In this document: one piece after another, positions 7,148 through 15,782 of the stretch
Layout of the letters: every line of letters begins with the position of its first letter
How positions within the stretch are numbered: the stretch's first letter is position 1
Assembly: GCA_946408825.1 (NCBI GenBank)
Contig: CAMJTU010000030.1
Location: 1 to 50,669 of the forward strand
Length of the DNA: 50,669 nt
Direction: 5' to 3'
From: an uncultured Planctomycetaceae bacterium
GTDB lineage: Bacteria; Planctomycetota; Planctomycetia; Pirellulales; Thermoguttaceae
Made by a program: the position numbers and the translations under genes
Notes under the pieces: model-generated
The model's input: only the letters and a program-made list of their open reading frames with translations
Told to the model about the DNA's origin: nothing
Database searches by the model: none

Positions 7148-9574
7148 ATGGGCTTAACAACATTAGACCTTGCTGTCCTCCTAGGTTATTTTGTTTTGAT
7201 GATTGTCATAGGCGTTTGGTCTATGATGTTTGTTAAAAAACAGGAAGATTACTTTCTTGGCAGTCGAAGCTTTGGCAAAGTATTCCAGATGTTTGCTGCG
7301 TTTGGAGCCGGTACAAACGCATCGGATCCGATCGTTACTGCTAAAACGACTTTCACAAATGGGCTCAGTGGAGTCTGGAGTGGTCTCCTGTGGTTGTTTG
7401 TTACTCCATTTTACTGGATTTGTGGCGTATGGTACCGTCGAATGAGGCATTTAACCTTGGGCGATTGGTTTGAGGAACGGTATCAAAGCAAGGGGCTTGC
7501 ATTTGCCTACATGATCTTCGGTGCAGTTTTCTACATGTTCTATCTTGGCGTTGGCATGACGGCAATCGGTAAGATGGGCGCGCCACTCGTTGGCGCCGAT
7601 TCAATCTCGATCTTTGGTCACGCTGTTCCGTTTGATCAATTCATCATTGTCCTAACGTCGGTATGCGTGCTTTTTTACGGTGTGCTCGGAGGTCTTCGCG
7701 CAGCTTATTGGACCGATCTAATTCAGGGCGTGTTCATTGTTCTTCTCTCCGTCATCCTCATTCCAGTCGGGCTTCACGCGCTTGTTAAAGACGAAGCGAA
7801 TACAATCGCAAACTCTCCCGTCGCCGTCGTCGAGTCCGAAACGAGCGAATCTTCGACACTCTTTTCGAACGCGTCTAACGACACAGAAAAAGCGGTAACA
7901 AATGAAACGAGGATTGTCGACGGTTTTACAATTCTTCACGAAAGAGCGCCTCGTGAATACTTTGATATTCTCACAAGCCCGAAAGGCGGCGAGTTTCCGC
8001 TTCACTACATCATTGCGATTACGCTCCTAAACTTACTCGGCATTGTCTGTCAACCCCACTTTATTGCGACCGGCGGGGGATCCGCCAAGACGGAATTCAA
8101 CGCGCGTTTTGGGCTCGTCGCAGGCAACATATTAAAACGTTTCTGTACGATTGGCTGGGCGCTGACGGCGCTTGTCGCCCTTGCGTATTTGGCGGGCAAC
8201 GCGGAGTTGGCGGCAGACCCCGATAAGGTTTGGGGGGTTGCAACGCGCGAACTGCTAGGACCTTTAAATCTCGGACTCGTCGGACTCATGCTCGCGTGTC
8301 TGCTCGCGGCTCTCATGAGCTCGGCAAGTTGCTATATGCTTGTCGTTTCCGGACTTGTCGTGCGTAACGGATACGCTGCGTTTATCAATCCGAACGCCAG
8401 CGAGAAGACATTTGTTCTCGCCGGAAGAATCTGCGGCGCCATCGTTATTATCGGCGCGACGATCAATTCGCTTCTCTCAATGAACGTCTTCGAGCAACTC
8501 AAGTTCGCATGGGAGATTCCCATCGTTTTTGCGGCTCCTTTTTGGATTGGTCTATATTGGCGCCGCGCCAATAAATACTCGGCGTGGGTTACTTGTATTT
8601 TGACGTTGACGCTCTTCTTCCTCATCCCGATGAACGCGTCAAAGTTTGACGTCTCGCTTACGTCTAATCCCAAGTATTTAACGACGAACGAGTTCATTGT
8701 AACTCGCGACTCTCGAACTGCATCTCTTACCGACGTTGAACGCCGCGATGCGATTCGTTCAAACTGGGAAAAGAACGCCGAAACCATTCGCGCCCGCGAA
8801 GGAGCTCTCTCTGGAGAAGAATTGAATCGGATCGTCTTCCAAGAACTTGGCGCCGAACCTAAGCCGCTAACGCTCGGCGAAACGATTGTCGACGAGTTCA
8901 AAACGGGAGGAAAGGCTATTTTCTGGGGCGAAGGAGTCGTTCCTTACGACTCGGACGGCAATGAACTCGTCATTAATTCGGACGGTCGCGTTATAGCGAA
9001 ACTTGTGAACGGACGCCAAGTTTTCCTCGATCCCAAAACGGAAGAACTGAATCTCTTTGATCCCGCTCTGCAAACGACGGAAGAACTCGAACCCAATCGC
9101 GTTCGCGTCACGAACCGTTATAAGTCCGTCGCAGAACTTCAGAAACTCGGCGTCGCCCTCCGTGGAAAAGGAAGCTTTGAAATAGATTTCCTTCTCTACC
9201 AACGTTTCAACGTCGATTTGAGTTCCATGAGCAACGGAACCCTTGAAACGCTCCGTCTTCCTACGCGTTTGTTCCTACCCTTCGTTTTCATGATCCTCTT
9301 GAGTTTTGTCACACCCAAGGGCGACGAGGCGAAACTAGATCGTTACTTCGTAAAAATGAAGACGCCCGTCGATCCTGATCCTCAGAAAGACGCCGAGGAA
9401 ATGAGACTTTCCTACGAGAATCCACACCGATTTGACGATAAACGTCTCTTTAAACGCTGGGGGTTGGAATTTAACAAACCCACCGTCGTCGACGTCGTTG
9501 GGTTCCTCACGAGCTTCGCGATCTGCGTAGGCGTCGTTTGGTTGATTGTCGCGGTCGCCAATTACCAACCTTGA
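7148..9574 (+). CDS. Sodium/solute symporter (SSS family) with large inserted soluble segments
   Basis: An integral-membrane transporter of the SSS family: N-terminus TTLDLAVLLGYFVLMIVIGV, then the conserved YFLGSRSFG and FGAGTNASDPI elements (the region that binds substrate and sodium), and many further hydrophobic segments (WSGLLWLFVTPFYWI, AYWTDLIQGVFIVLL, GLVGLMLACLLAALMSSAS). At 808 residues it is far longer than the usual 450-600. Two hydrophilic blocks account for this: about residues 215-280 (acid/Ser/Thr-rich) and about 500-705 between late membrane helices, followed by two more helices. Codons become GC-richer after about 7780. I chose the ATG at 7148; an in-frame TTG at 7142 also exists and neither has a clear Shine-Dalgarno sequence. 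The substrate is unknown; sugars, uronates and sialic acid are all carried by this family. Confidence 0.85.
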   Translation: MGLTTLDLAVLLGYFVLMIVIGVWSMMFVKKQEDYFLGSRSFGKVFQMFAAFGAGTNASDPIVTAKTTFTNGLSGVWSGLLWLFVTPFYWICGVWYRRMRHLTLGDWFEERYQSKGLAFAYMIFGAVFYMFYLGVGMTAIGKMGAPLVGADSISIFGHAVPFDQFIIVLTSVCVLFYGVLGGLRAAYWTDLIQGVFIVLLSVILIPVGLHALVKDEANTIANSPVAVVESETSESSTLFSNASNDTEKAVTNETRIVDGFTILHERAPREYFDILTSPKGGEFPLHYIIAITLLNLLGIVCQPHFIATGGGSAKTEFNARFGLVAGNILKRFCTIGWALTALVALAYLAGNAELAADPDKVWGVATRELLGPLNLGLVGLMLACLLAALMSSASCYMLVVSGLVVRNGYAAFINPNASEKTFVLAGRICGAIVIIGATINSLLSMNVFEQLKFAWEIPIVFAAPFWIGLYWRRANKYSAWVTCILTLTLFFLIPMNASKFDVSLTSNPKYLTTNEFIVTRDSRTASLTDVERRDAIRSNWEKNAETIRAREGALSGEELNRIVFQELGAEPKPLTLGETIVDEFKTGGKAIFWGEGVVPYDSDGNELVINSDGRVIAKLVNGRQVFLDPKTEELNLFDPALQTTEELEPNRVRVTNRYKSVAELQKLGVALRGKGSFEIDFLLYQRFNVDLSSMSNGTLETLRLPTRLFLPFVFMILLSFVTPKGDEAKLDRYFVKMKTPVDPDPQKDAEEMRLSYENPHRFDDKRLFKRWGLEFNKPTVVDVVGFLTSFAICVGVVWLIVAVANYQP

Positions 9575-9599
9575 TTCGCTTAAACGCGCAATACGATAA

Positions 9600-9643
9600 A
9601 AGGCGTCGTCCTTCCCTGCGAAGCGACGACGCCTTCTTTCTTT
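9600..9643. terminator. Bidirectional terminator between the symporter and the feo operon
   Basis: Eleven-base perfect stem AAGGCGTCGTC/GACGACGCCTT (9600-9610 with 9625-9635) with a 14-base loop. CTTTCTTT follows on plus, and TTTTATCG follows on minus, so it can end both the symporter transcript and the convergent feo transcript. Confidence 0.85.
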
Positions 9644-9661
9644 AACATGGAAAAACGACGG

Positions 9662-9862
9662 CTACGAGCGCGCGTCTTCTTCATTGTCGGACTTCGAAAC
9701 GTTTGAGACGTCGATGGAAAAACAACAGCCGCGACATCCTCCGCGGCGTCTGTCGCAATAACAGCAATGAGCCCCAGAACGAACACAACGGATCAATCGT
9801 CGCGCCAATAACGCGCAGGCGCCCAAAACTAAAACGGCGACAACTATCTTCTCAGACGTCAC
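9662..9862 (-). CDS. FeoB-associated Cys-rich membrane miniprotein
   Basis: A 66-residue protein placed directly after feoB (44-base gap). A single hydrophobic segment (IVVAVLVLGACALLARRLI) is followed by a Cys cluster CCYCDRRRGGCRGCC and an acidic, Ser-rich tail. This layout (one membrane helix, then a Cys-rich motif, next to feoB) matches the FeoB-associated Cys-rich membrane protein family (Pfam FeoB_associated). Its role is unproven but is assumed to assist ferrous iron uptake at the inner membrane. The start is chosen as GTG at 9862 because GGAGAAGG lies 4-6 bases upstream; a longer frame from TTG at 9874 would bury that site. It is easily missed by gene callers because of its size and GTG start. 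Confidence 0.75.
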   Translation of the reverse strand: MTSEKIVVAVLVLGACALLARRLIRCVRSGAHCCYCDRRRGGCRGCCFSIDVSNVSKSDNEEDARS

Positions 9863-9906
9863 GTCCTTCTCCAAAAAGAAACTTCAACAAGCTACGATGA
9901 TACGAA

Positions 9907-12288
9907 TCACGTCCCGAGTTGAAGAAACATGCCGAATTGGTAGATCAAAACCGCCGCGAAAAAACCGATTAGCGTCAATGTAAGCCATTGAGCGAGAGCC
10001 CATTTGAACGACGACTCCTTCGCGACGACGACGACGGTTGCAAGACATGGAGCGGCGACAAGCGAAAAAAGGATGACGCACAGACCGACAAGGGGCGAAT
10101 AATGATTCCTCAGGATTGTTTGAAGAGGAACGGAGTCCTCGTCGACCTCCCCGATTTTATAAACGATCCCCATCTGAGCTACAAAAACTTCTTTAGCTGT
10201 CATCGCGCCGATAAGTCCGACTCCAATTCGCCAATCAAATCCCGCGTAACGAATAATCGGTTCAACGGCTTTGCCAATACGACCGGCGAAACTATATTCC
10301 AACCTTGCTTCGGCTTCGTCGGCGTTGTTTTGGCACCGACGTTCAAGTAATTCGGCAACCTGTTCGCCAAGGCGCTCGCGAGAATCGGAAAGCTTGTTCT
10401 CCGGAGCCAAATCGTCGAACGCCTCCGGCTCGACGTCGTCAAAAGCGTCCAGATCAATTCCCAACGCCCCGGACTCTTGCAATATCGCGGTCTCTTGCTC
10501 TTCATAAACAGTCGCCCTATCCTGCGGAAGGGTCGGAAAAGTCGACGCGGCCCAGAAAAGAATAGAAACGCCAAGGATTGTCGTGCCGGCCTTGCGAACA
10601 TATTGCCAACCACGTTCAAACGCTTTTGCGCCGGCGGTTTTAATCGTAGGCTTATGATATGGAGGGAGTTCGATCAAAAGCGAAGCGACTTCGCCTTTGA
10701 AGGTAAATTTCGTCACGATCGTTGAAAGGATCGCGGCGACGGCGATTCCCAACACATAGATTCCCCAAAGAACCGGCGCCTGCCAACGGGACGGAAAGAA
10801 GGCGGGGACAAGAAGCATATAGATGGGAAATCTCGCGCCGCAACTCATTAGCGGAATGACAAAGATTGTCGCAAGACGGGATTTCTTGTCTTCGATAATG
10901 CGGGTCGCCATCACGGCGGGGACGGAACACCCGAATCCGACAAGCATCGGAATAAAGCTTTTACCAGTGAGTCCAAAATGTGTAAGAAATCGGTCGGTTA
11001 AAAATGCGCCGCGCGCCATATAGCCGCACTCTTCTAGGATTGAAATCGCTGCAAATAAGATGATGATATTTGGTAAAAAAACCAAAACGCTCCCAACTCC
11101 CGCGATTATTCCGTCGACGACAAGAGAACGCAACAGACTATTGGGGGAATCTAACCAGAAATGGTTACACCACGCCCCCACAATTTCTTGACCGCGTTCA
11201 AGGAGCTTGACCGGATAATCGCCCAGCGTAAAAGTTAGCCAAAACACCAGATACATTGCGGCGAAAAAGATGAGAAGCCCCCAGAGAGGGTGCGTCAAAA
11301 CTCGGTCGGCTTGGTCTGAAAGTTTGACCTTGGCGGTCTTTTCATTGCGTACGACGTCGTGGCAAATTTTACGAACGTTTGCGTAACGTTCGGCGGCAAT
11401 CTTCGCGGCTAGAGGCGCGCCGTCCGAACTCGAAAGTCTTTCGACACAACCAGAAGCCAATTTGGCGATATCGGGATAATTCCACGACTTAACGACGGAC
11501 TCGTCGTCTTCAATAAGTTTTAGGGCCAACCAGCGTCTGCGACGCGCAACTGGAGGGGCGTCGCAAGAATCCGCGTAATTACGATCGACTTCCCTTCCCT
11601 TTTCTTTCGAAAAACCGCCCGTCAGGAGCCACTGGATTCCAAGAGGCTGATCCAACGCTTTCTGATCGCTTTCGATTTGCCGCGATTTGGCGTCAATAGC
11701 CGCGTCAAGGAGCGATATTTCCTTCTCTATCTGTCCGGAATATCTCAAGTAATTTCCAGTAGTTTCATCAGCGACGCCGATTTTTAGCGCTTCCAAAACG
11801 CTGATTGCAAAACAATCCAACCCCTCGCCGGTAGAGCCGACGGATTCAATGATTGGAAGCTCGATTTTTTCGGAAAGACTCTTCGAATCAAAGCTTAGAC
11901 CGCGAGCTTTGGCAAGATCGACCATATTGAGGACGACAAGCGTTGGAATTCCGAGCTCTTTAAGTTGAAGAGTCAAAAAGAGATTGCGCTCTAAGTTGGA
12001 CGCGTCGACAACGTTGACGATAACGTCGGGCTTTTCTGAGAGCAAGAATTCTCGCGCGACAACCTCGTCCTTAGAGAACGTCGTTAGACTGTAGATTCCG
12101 GGGAGATCAACCAGTTCAAACTCGACGTTTTCATGCCGAAAACGACCTTGAACCATTTCGACGGTAACGCCTGAATAGTTGCCAACTGCGCGCTTTTCTC
12201 CTGTGAGTTGATTGAAGATAGTCGTTTTTCCGCAGTTAGGATTACCCGCGAGAGCGATTTTAAAAAACTTTATAGCGTCGTCGGACAT
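9907..12288 (-). CDS. feoB: Ferrous iron transporter FeoB
   Basis: A 793-residue inner-membrane GTPase-permease for Fe(II). The N-terminal G domain has G1 GNPNCGKTT (residues 15-23), a G2 region NYSGVTVE, G3 DLPGIYSL and G4 NMVD. A linker of about 100 residues follows, longer than usual and with an insertion near residue 230, and then the membrane part with the two Gate motifs (LVGFGCSVPAVMATRII and, later, IPLMSCGARFPIY) and the FeoB C-terminal region. An acidic insertion (about 615-650) rich in Asp/Glu sits between membrane segments. The start is the ATG at 12288, with CGGAG 7 bases upstream; a TTG two codons earlier is unlikely. It lies 53 bases after feoA, in one operon with the Cys-rich miniprotein downstream. 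Confidence 0.97.
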   Translation of the reverse strand: MSDDAIKFFKIALAGNPNCGKTTIFNQLTGEKRAVGNYSGVTVEMVQGRFRHENVEFELVDLPGIYSLTTFSKDEVVAREFLLSEKPDVIVNVVDASNLERNLFLTLQLKELGIPTLVVLNMVDLAKARGLSFDSKSLSEKIELPIIESVGSTGEGLDCFAISVLEALKIGVADETTGNYLRYSGQIEKEISLLDAAIDAKSRQIESDQKALDQPLGIQWLLTGGFSKEKGREVDRNYADSCDAPPVARRRRWLALKLIEDDESVVKSWNYPDIAKLASGCVERLSSSDGAPLAAKIAAERYANVRKICHDVVRNEKTAKVKLSDQADRVLTHPLWGLLIFFAAMYLVFWLTFTLGDYPVKLLERGQEIVGAWCNHFWLDSPNSLLRSLVVDGIIAGVGSVLVFLPNIIILFAAISILEECGYMARGAFLTDRFLTHFGLTGKSFIPMLVGFGCSVPAVMATRIIEDKKSRLATIFVIPLMSCGARFPIYMLLVPAFFPSRWQAPVLWGIYVLGIAVAAILSTIVTKFTFKGEVASLLIELPPYHKPTIKTAGAKAFERGWQYVRKAGTTILGVSILFWAASTFPTLPQDRATVYEEQETAILQESGALGIDLDAFDDVEPEAFDDLAPENKLSDSRERLGEQVAELLERRCQNNADEAEARLEYSFAGRIGKAVEPIIRYAGFDWRIGVGLIGAMTAKEVFVAQMGIVYKIGEVDEDSVPLQTILRNHYSPLVGLCVILFSLVAAPCLATVVVVAKESSFKWALAQWLTLTLIGFFAAVLIYQFGMFLQLGT

Positions 12289-12341
12289 CCACAATCTCCG
12301 AAAAGAACGTTGCGAACAGAAAACCGTTCTAGAAGAAGACG

Positions 12342-12557
12342 CTACGCGACTTCAATCGCGCGGGTAAGCTCGCGACCGAGGGCAAAGCGACTGTCGAGAC
12401 ACGCCAGAATCACTTCGCCGCCGCGAGAAGAGCGAACCACCTCGACTTCAGCCCCGGGAAAAAGTCCCAGAGCCGCCATACGTTCTTCCGTCGCGCGATT
12501 CGTTTTTAACGAAACGATCGTTACCTTTTTACCGCGTCCAACTTTCGAAAGAGTCAT
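12342..12557 (-). CDS. feoA: FeoA, SH3-like accessory protein of ferrous iron uptake
   Basis: A 71-residue cytosolic protein with the typical FeoA pattern: a short N-terminal strand, ATEERMAALGLFPGAEVEVV (the conserved region around 'RM..LGL..G') and VILACLDSRFALGRELTRAI at the end. It binds FeoB and modulates its activity. It is the first gene of the feo operon, with a promoter at 12658-12685 and a leader of about 95 bases. The Shine-Dalgarno sequence is modest (AGGG, 7 bases upstream). Confidence 0.95.
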   Translation of the reverse strand: MTLSKVGRGKKVTIVSLKTNRATEERMAALGLFPGAEVEVVRSSRGGEVILACLDSRFALGRELTRAIEVA

Positions 12558-12657
12558 GATGCGCCCTACAGCTGCGGATCGTTCAAATTGTTATCCAAAG
12601 CAAACAGGAAAGAACGTCTCTCCTGGACATTCGCCTCTAAACGCTCACTTGGCGCTG

Positions 12658-12685
12658 AGTATAACGAGAAGAAAAGTTTTGTCAA
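12658..12685 (-). promoter_or_regulatory. Promoter of the feoA-feoB operon
   Basis: Minus strand: perfect -35 TTGACA (12680-12685), 16-base spacer, -10 TATACT (12658-12663). The predicted transcript start is about 12652. No Fur box overlaps it directly; the hexamer array lies about 160 bases upstream. Confidence 0.75.
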
Positions 12686-12689
12686 CCTA

Positions 12690-13020
12690 ACTTTTATTTC
12701 AAAACGCCTGGAATGTTTCCTTATAATCCGTATCTTGCGTTTCATCAGCTTGAAAAGAAGCTCCAGATTCAGATTGATTGTGTAGGAACCGTTTTTCTCA
12801 TAAGGCGTCTCTTGCGTAAAGAAGCTCTCTGTCTTTTTCAAGAAAAAGATAAAGATAAAGATAAAGATAATGATAATGTCCGAATAATTGCGTAAAAAGA
12901 CAAGGAACCTTTGTAAAAATATCCACATTTCTTTCGGTTTGCGTCTTTATAGTTCGACGAACGTTTCAATTTTCAGACAATTGCCCAACTCGCCGCCAGA
13001 AAACTCTTTTAGGTTAATCC
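12690..13020. other. Intergenic stretch upstream of the feo operon
   Basis: Apart from the hexamer array, I see no supported gene here. The one open frame through it (minus, about 12566-12928) owes its length to the low-complexity repeat, which it translates as IFIFIF. Confidence 0.5.
12848..12877. promoter_or_regulatory. In-phase GATAAW hexamer array, possible Fur-binding array
   Basis: Five uninterrupted hexamers: GATAAA at 12848, 12854 and 12860, then GATAAT at 12866 and 12872. Fur operators can be read as arrays of three or more GATAAT hexamers, and the last 12 bases equal the first 12 of the classical 19-base Fur box. The array sits about 160 bases upstream of the feoA -35. A simple hexanucleotide slippage repeat is the alternative. 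Confidence 0.4.
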
Positions 13021-13026
13021 CATCGA

Positions 13027-13490
13027 TCAAAATATTGCCGTGAGTCGCTCGAGGAGGTTAAATACCTTTCTGAGTCCTTGGCGCTCCGCCAGATCCAACA
13101 GATTGATCGGTCCATTACCACGATGACAGTCGCCGACATTTCCTCCGCCATGGTTATACTTCGGCGCCTTATGGATGCTGACGATTTCACCCTCGTTGCC
13201 GAAAGGATTCCCATTCACATCGACAAAATTCAAGAATTGAAACACGCCGCTAGGGACGTCGTCTGATGCGCTTCTAGTCACAGTCGTAGTCTTTTCGTAT
13301 TTTTACAGTACTCAAAACGACCTTTAGCGCCGTCTCCGGAACATATTGCGTTTAAATTGAATAAAAACTTAATCCTATTAGCGGCAGAGTCTTCTCCGAC
13401 GACATGAGCGTTGATGGTAAATTCGCCCGTTTCAGACAAACATCCGCTTCCACCTTGAAGAACAAAAGCAAGGTCTTTGGGACCACTAAC
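13027..13490 (-). pseudogene. Decayed gene remnant, dockerin-like end of an extracellular protein
   Basis: Two overlapping minus-strand frames look like one broken coding sequence. The first (13490-13278) encodes protein-like text beginning GPKDLAFVLQGGSG, with FTINAHVVGEDSAANRIKF, and stops at TGA. The second (from 13281, shifted frame) gives GVFQFLNFVDVNGNPFGNEG and ends NVGDCHRGNGPINLLDLAE plus a short tail. The terminal part resembles a dockerin/EF-hand-like 'DxNGDGxxNLLDLA' repeat found at the C-terminus of many planctomycetal surface proteins. The missing N-terminal part, the frameshift and the lack of a ribosome site argue for a remnant. Function before decay is unknown. Confidence 0.4.
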
Positions 13491-13631
13491 TCAGGATATT
13501 TCAACGGTGGGTAGTTTGCAGGTATATTTATCTTTCCTTTCCCCTACTTCCCTACAAACGGTAACAAAACCATTTCGAACAGGGGAAAGGGGTGAAAAAA
13601 CGCGGGAGCAAAAACCGCCACGGTCGTCTAC

Positions 13632-15710
13632 TCATTTGAATAGTTTGAGGACGCAAGGTTCAACGCCGATCGTTAGCTCGGGAATGGTAATCAAGCCGTT
13701 CTTGTCGGCTTCGACCTTTCCCGATTCTTTGCCGAACGACCACGAGACGGTCTCGTTCGGATTTACGATAAAACATTGAAGGCGGCGAACGGAAATATCC
13801 GCGACCGACGTCTCAGGAACGTCAAAAAGTTTTGTTTGAAGTTCTTCAGCCGTCGCTAGACGAAGGACAATCTCGAAACTTTCGGGCGAATCGACTTTAT
13901 TCTCCCAACGGAAGTAGGCGCCGCGCTGTCCTGCGGGAGCGGAATCCGGACGGTCGGGCCACGGAATCGGCGAATCGGAGGAAACGTTCGTGAAGACGGG
14001 ATAAGCCTGATTTTTACGGACGGAAGTCCAATCGAAGGTTTTGAAGAGATCGTTGTATTTTGCGACGCGCTCGTCGTTGTTTTCGTGACCAAAGTTTCCC
14101 CAGTAAGCGATATAGGAATATTTACGTCTTTCGGCTCCGCTAAAGAGTTCCTCATGGTATTGTGACCAATCGTCGACGGGCGACGAATAGTCGAGACAAA
14201 CGGGCGGATCGACGACGCGAGCCGGCGCGTCCTCCGCGCCGAGTTGAAGTCGATCGTAGGCGTGCCAGATTCCAGCGGGAACGTTCGCTTTAATTGCGGC
14301 GAAGACGCCGCCGTTTGCAAGACCCAATCCTAATGTTCCGCTTCCCCCCATCGAATTGCCGCATAGATACACGCGATTGACGTCGATACGATACTTCTCA
14401 AGGGCCCACGCGATCTCGTCGAGAAGCCGCTTTTCTACGGGCGTAAGATCGCCGGACGCCCTTTCCGCCAATTCCTCGTTTATTTCCGATTGATCCGCGC
14501 GTCGTCCGCCCCACCACCAATCGGAATCTTTATTGTCGTAACAGTCAAGAAACAGACCGTAAAAATCGTCGGGAACGGTATATATGTCGTGATTGCCTTT
14601 TTCAAGAGTGCAGTCCAACGCAGTTTTTGCCGAATGTCCTGCGGAATGAAGAACAACGTACAACGGACGACCTTCTTGTCCTCCATCCTTCGGAAAAACG
14701 ACGTAGAAGCAGTCGCGCTGATTGGGATTCTTCGCGCTCCATTGCGGGAGAGAATCGTGCTCAAACCGCTCGGTCTGACGATTATTGAAGAAGAGACCTT
14801 CTACAAGCTCCGGCTTAAGCGTTTTAACGAGACGTTTCTGTTCAACGCTAGCGATCCTGTCGCAATATCGTTTGAAAATCACTTCGCGCGTAATCAGATC
14901 GAAGCCCTCGTAACGACCATGGAATACGCGAATCTCGATCGCTTTAGGCGATTTAAGCAACGCGGAAACGCCCTCAAGGGTCCTGATAAAAGCATCATCA
15001 TTGGGAATATAGTCGACAGCAAATTCCAAAAGATCCGCAGTCGAAAGGAAAAGATCGGGATTGTCGAGAAACGTTTCATTAGAAGGAATCTTATTGAGAG
15101 AAGCGCGACAGAATGGAGCAAACCAACGTTTGAAATCTTGAAGAAAGAAATCTAGTTCGCAATTGCGCGACGCTTTCCATTCGGAATCAGCAGTCAATAA
15201 GGAAAGCGCCTCTCTAACCGATGCAACCTGTTCTTCGAGGACTTGCGACAAAGCGATGATTTTATCGGGCTCGTAGTCGGTAAAGTAGTATTTCTTTATC
15301 AACGTGCCGCCGTGATTCTCATCAAAGATTGACTCGCCGATGGTAAAACGGCTCAGTTCTTCTTGGGCGATAAATTCCTTCCATGATTCGTCGTCAACAT
15401 CGTCGGGCTTGGCGTTGAAGGTCGGCCAGTTTGCGGTCGAGAGTTTGATGAGGTCGCGACCGCAGGTTTTCTTCAGCGCATACCAGTTTTTTTGTTCGTC
15501 CTCAGGGGCGTTTTCGGGAAAAGGAGGTCGCTCGAAGCGGTCGGCGAACGCGGAAAAATCGGAACAATAATCGACGGAATCCGCCGTTTCTTCGGCGAAG
15601 ACTCCAAGGCGGGCCGTCCCAAGGAACGCGAAACAGTATGTTAGGGTAGCCGCTAAAAAAACGGTAAAAACGCTCCGCGCGCTACGTTGTAAAATGGATG
15701 TTGTTTTCAA
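13632..15710 (-). CDS. Large secreted alpha/beta-hydrolase (esterase-like)
   Basis: A 692-residue exported protein. The signal peptide spans about residues 1-39 (VFLAATLTYCFAFLG core). An N-terminal alpha-helical region of about 290 residues has no family I recognise. A hydrolase domain follows, with YVVLHSAGHS (about 351-360, oxyanion side) and the nucleophile elbow CGNSMGGSG with Ser453. A His in WGNFGHENND is a candidate for the triad. The C-terminal 130 residues look like a beta-rich module. It lies 72 bases after the GH36 gene on the same strand and probably shares its transcript, which suggests polysaccharide de-esterification, although the substrate is inference. Downstream there are only weak hairpins with T-runs (about 13590-13625). 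Confidence 0.75.
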   Translation of the reverse strand: MKTTSILQRSARSVFTVFLAATLTYCFAFLGTARLGVFAEETADSVDYCSDFSAFADRFERPPFPENAPEDEQKNWYALKKTCGRDLIKLSTANWPTFNAKPDDVDDESWKEFIAQEELSRFTIGESIFDENHGGTLIKKYYFTDYEPDKIIALSQVLEEQVASVREALSLLTADSEWKASRNCELDFFLQDFKRWFAPFCRASLNKIPSNETFLDNPDLFLSTADLLEFAVDYIPNDDAFIRTLEGVSALLKSPKAIEIRVFHGRYEGFDLITREVIFKRYCDRIASVEQKRLVKTLKPELVEGLFFNNRQTERFEHDSLPQWSAKNPNQRDCFYVVFPKDGGQEGRPLYVVLHSAGHSAKTALDCTLEKGNHDIYTVPDDFYGLFLDCYDNKDSDWWWGGRRADQSEINEELAERASGDLTPVEKRLLDEIAWALEKYRIDVNRVYLCGNSMGGSGTLGLGLANGGVFAAIKANVPAGIWHAYDRLQLGAEDAPARVVDPPVCLDYSSPVDDWSQYHEELFSGAERRKYSYIAYWGNFGHENNDERVAKYNDLFKTFDWTSVRKNQAYPVFTNVSSDSPIPWPDRPDSAPAGQRGAYFRWENKVDSPESFEIVLRLATAEELQTKLFDVPETSVADISVRRLQCFIVNPNETVSWSFGKESGKVEADKNGLITIPELTIGVEPCVLKLFK

Positions 15711-15782
15711 TTGCTTTCCTCCCTGAAGACGGTCAGCGAAAGTACTTTGTTAAAAGACGGGTCACAAATACGCGGCGACGGG

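Noticed and set aside
12841..12880. CRISPR-like array
   Set aside because: The units are contiguous 6-base repeats with no spacers, and no cas genes are present.
12566..12928. 120-codon minus-strand frame upstream of feoA
   Set aside because: Its hydrophobic IFIFIF run is only the translation of the GATAAA repeat, and it overlaps the feoA promoter.
14490..15155. 221-codon plus-strand frame opposite the large esterase-like gene
   Set aside because: Antisense shadow. The minus-strand gene has a signal peptide and a nucleophile elbow; the plus frame has none.
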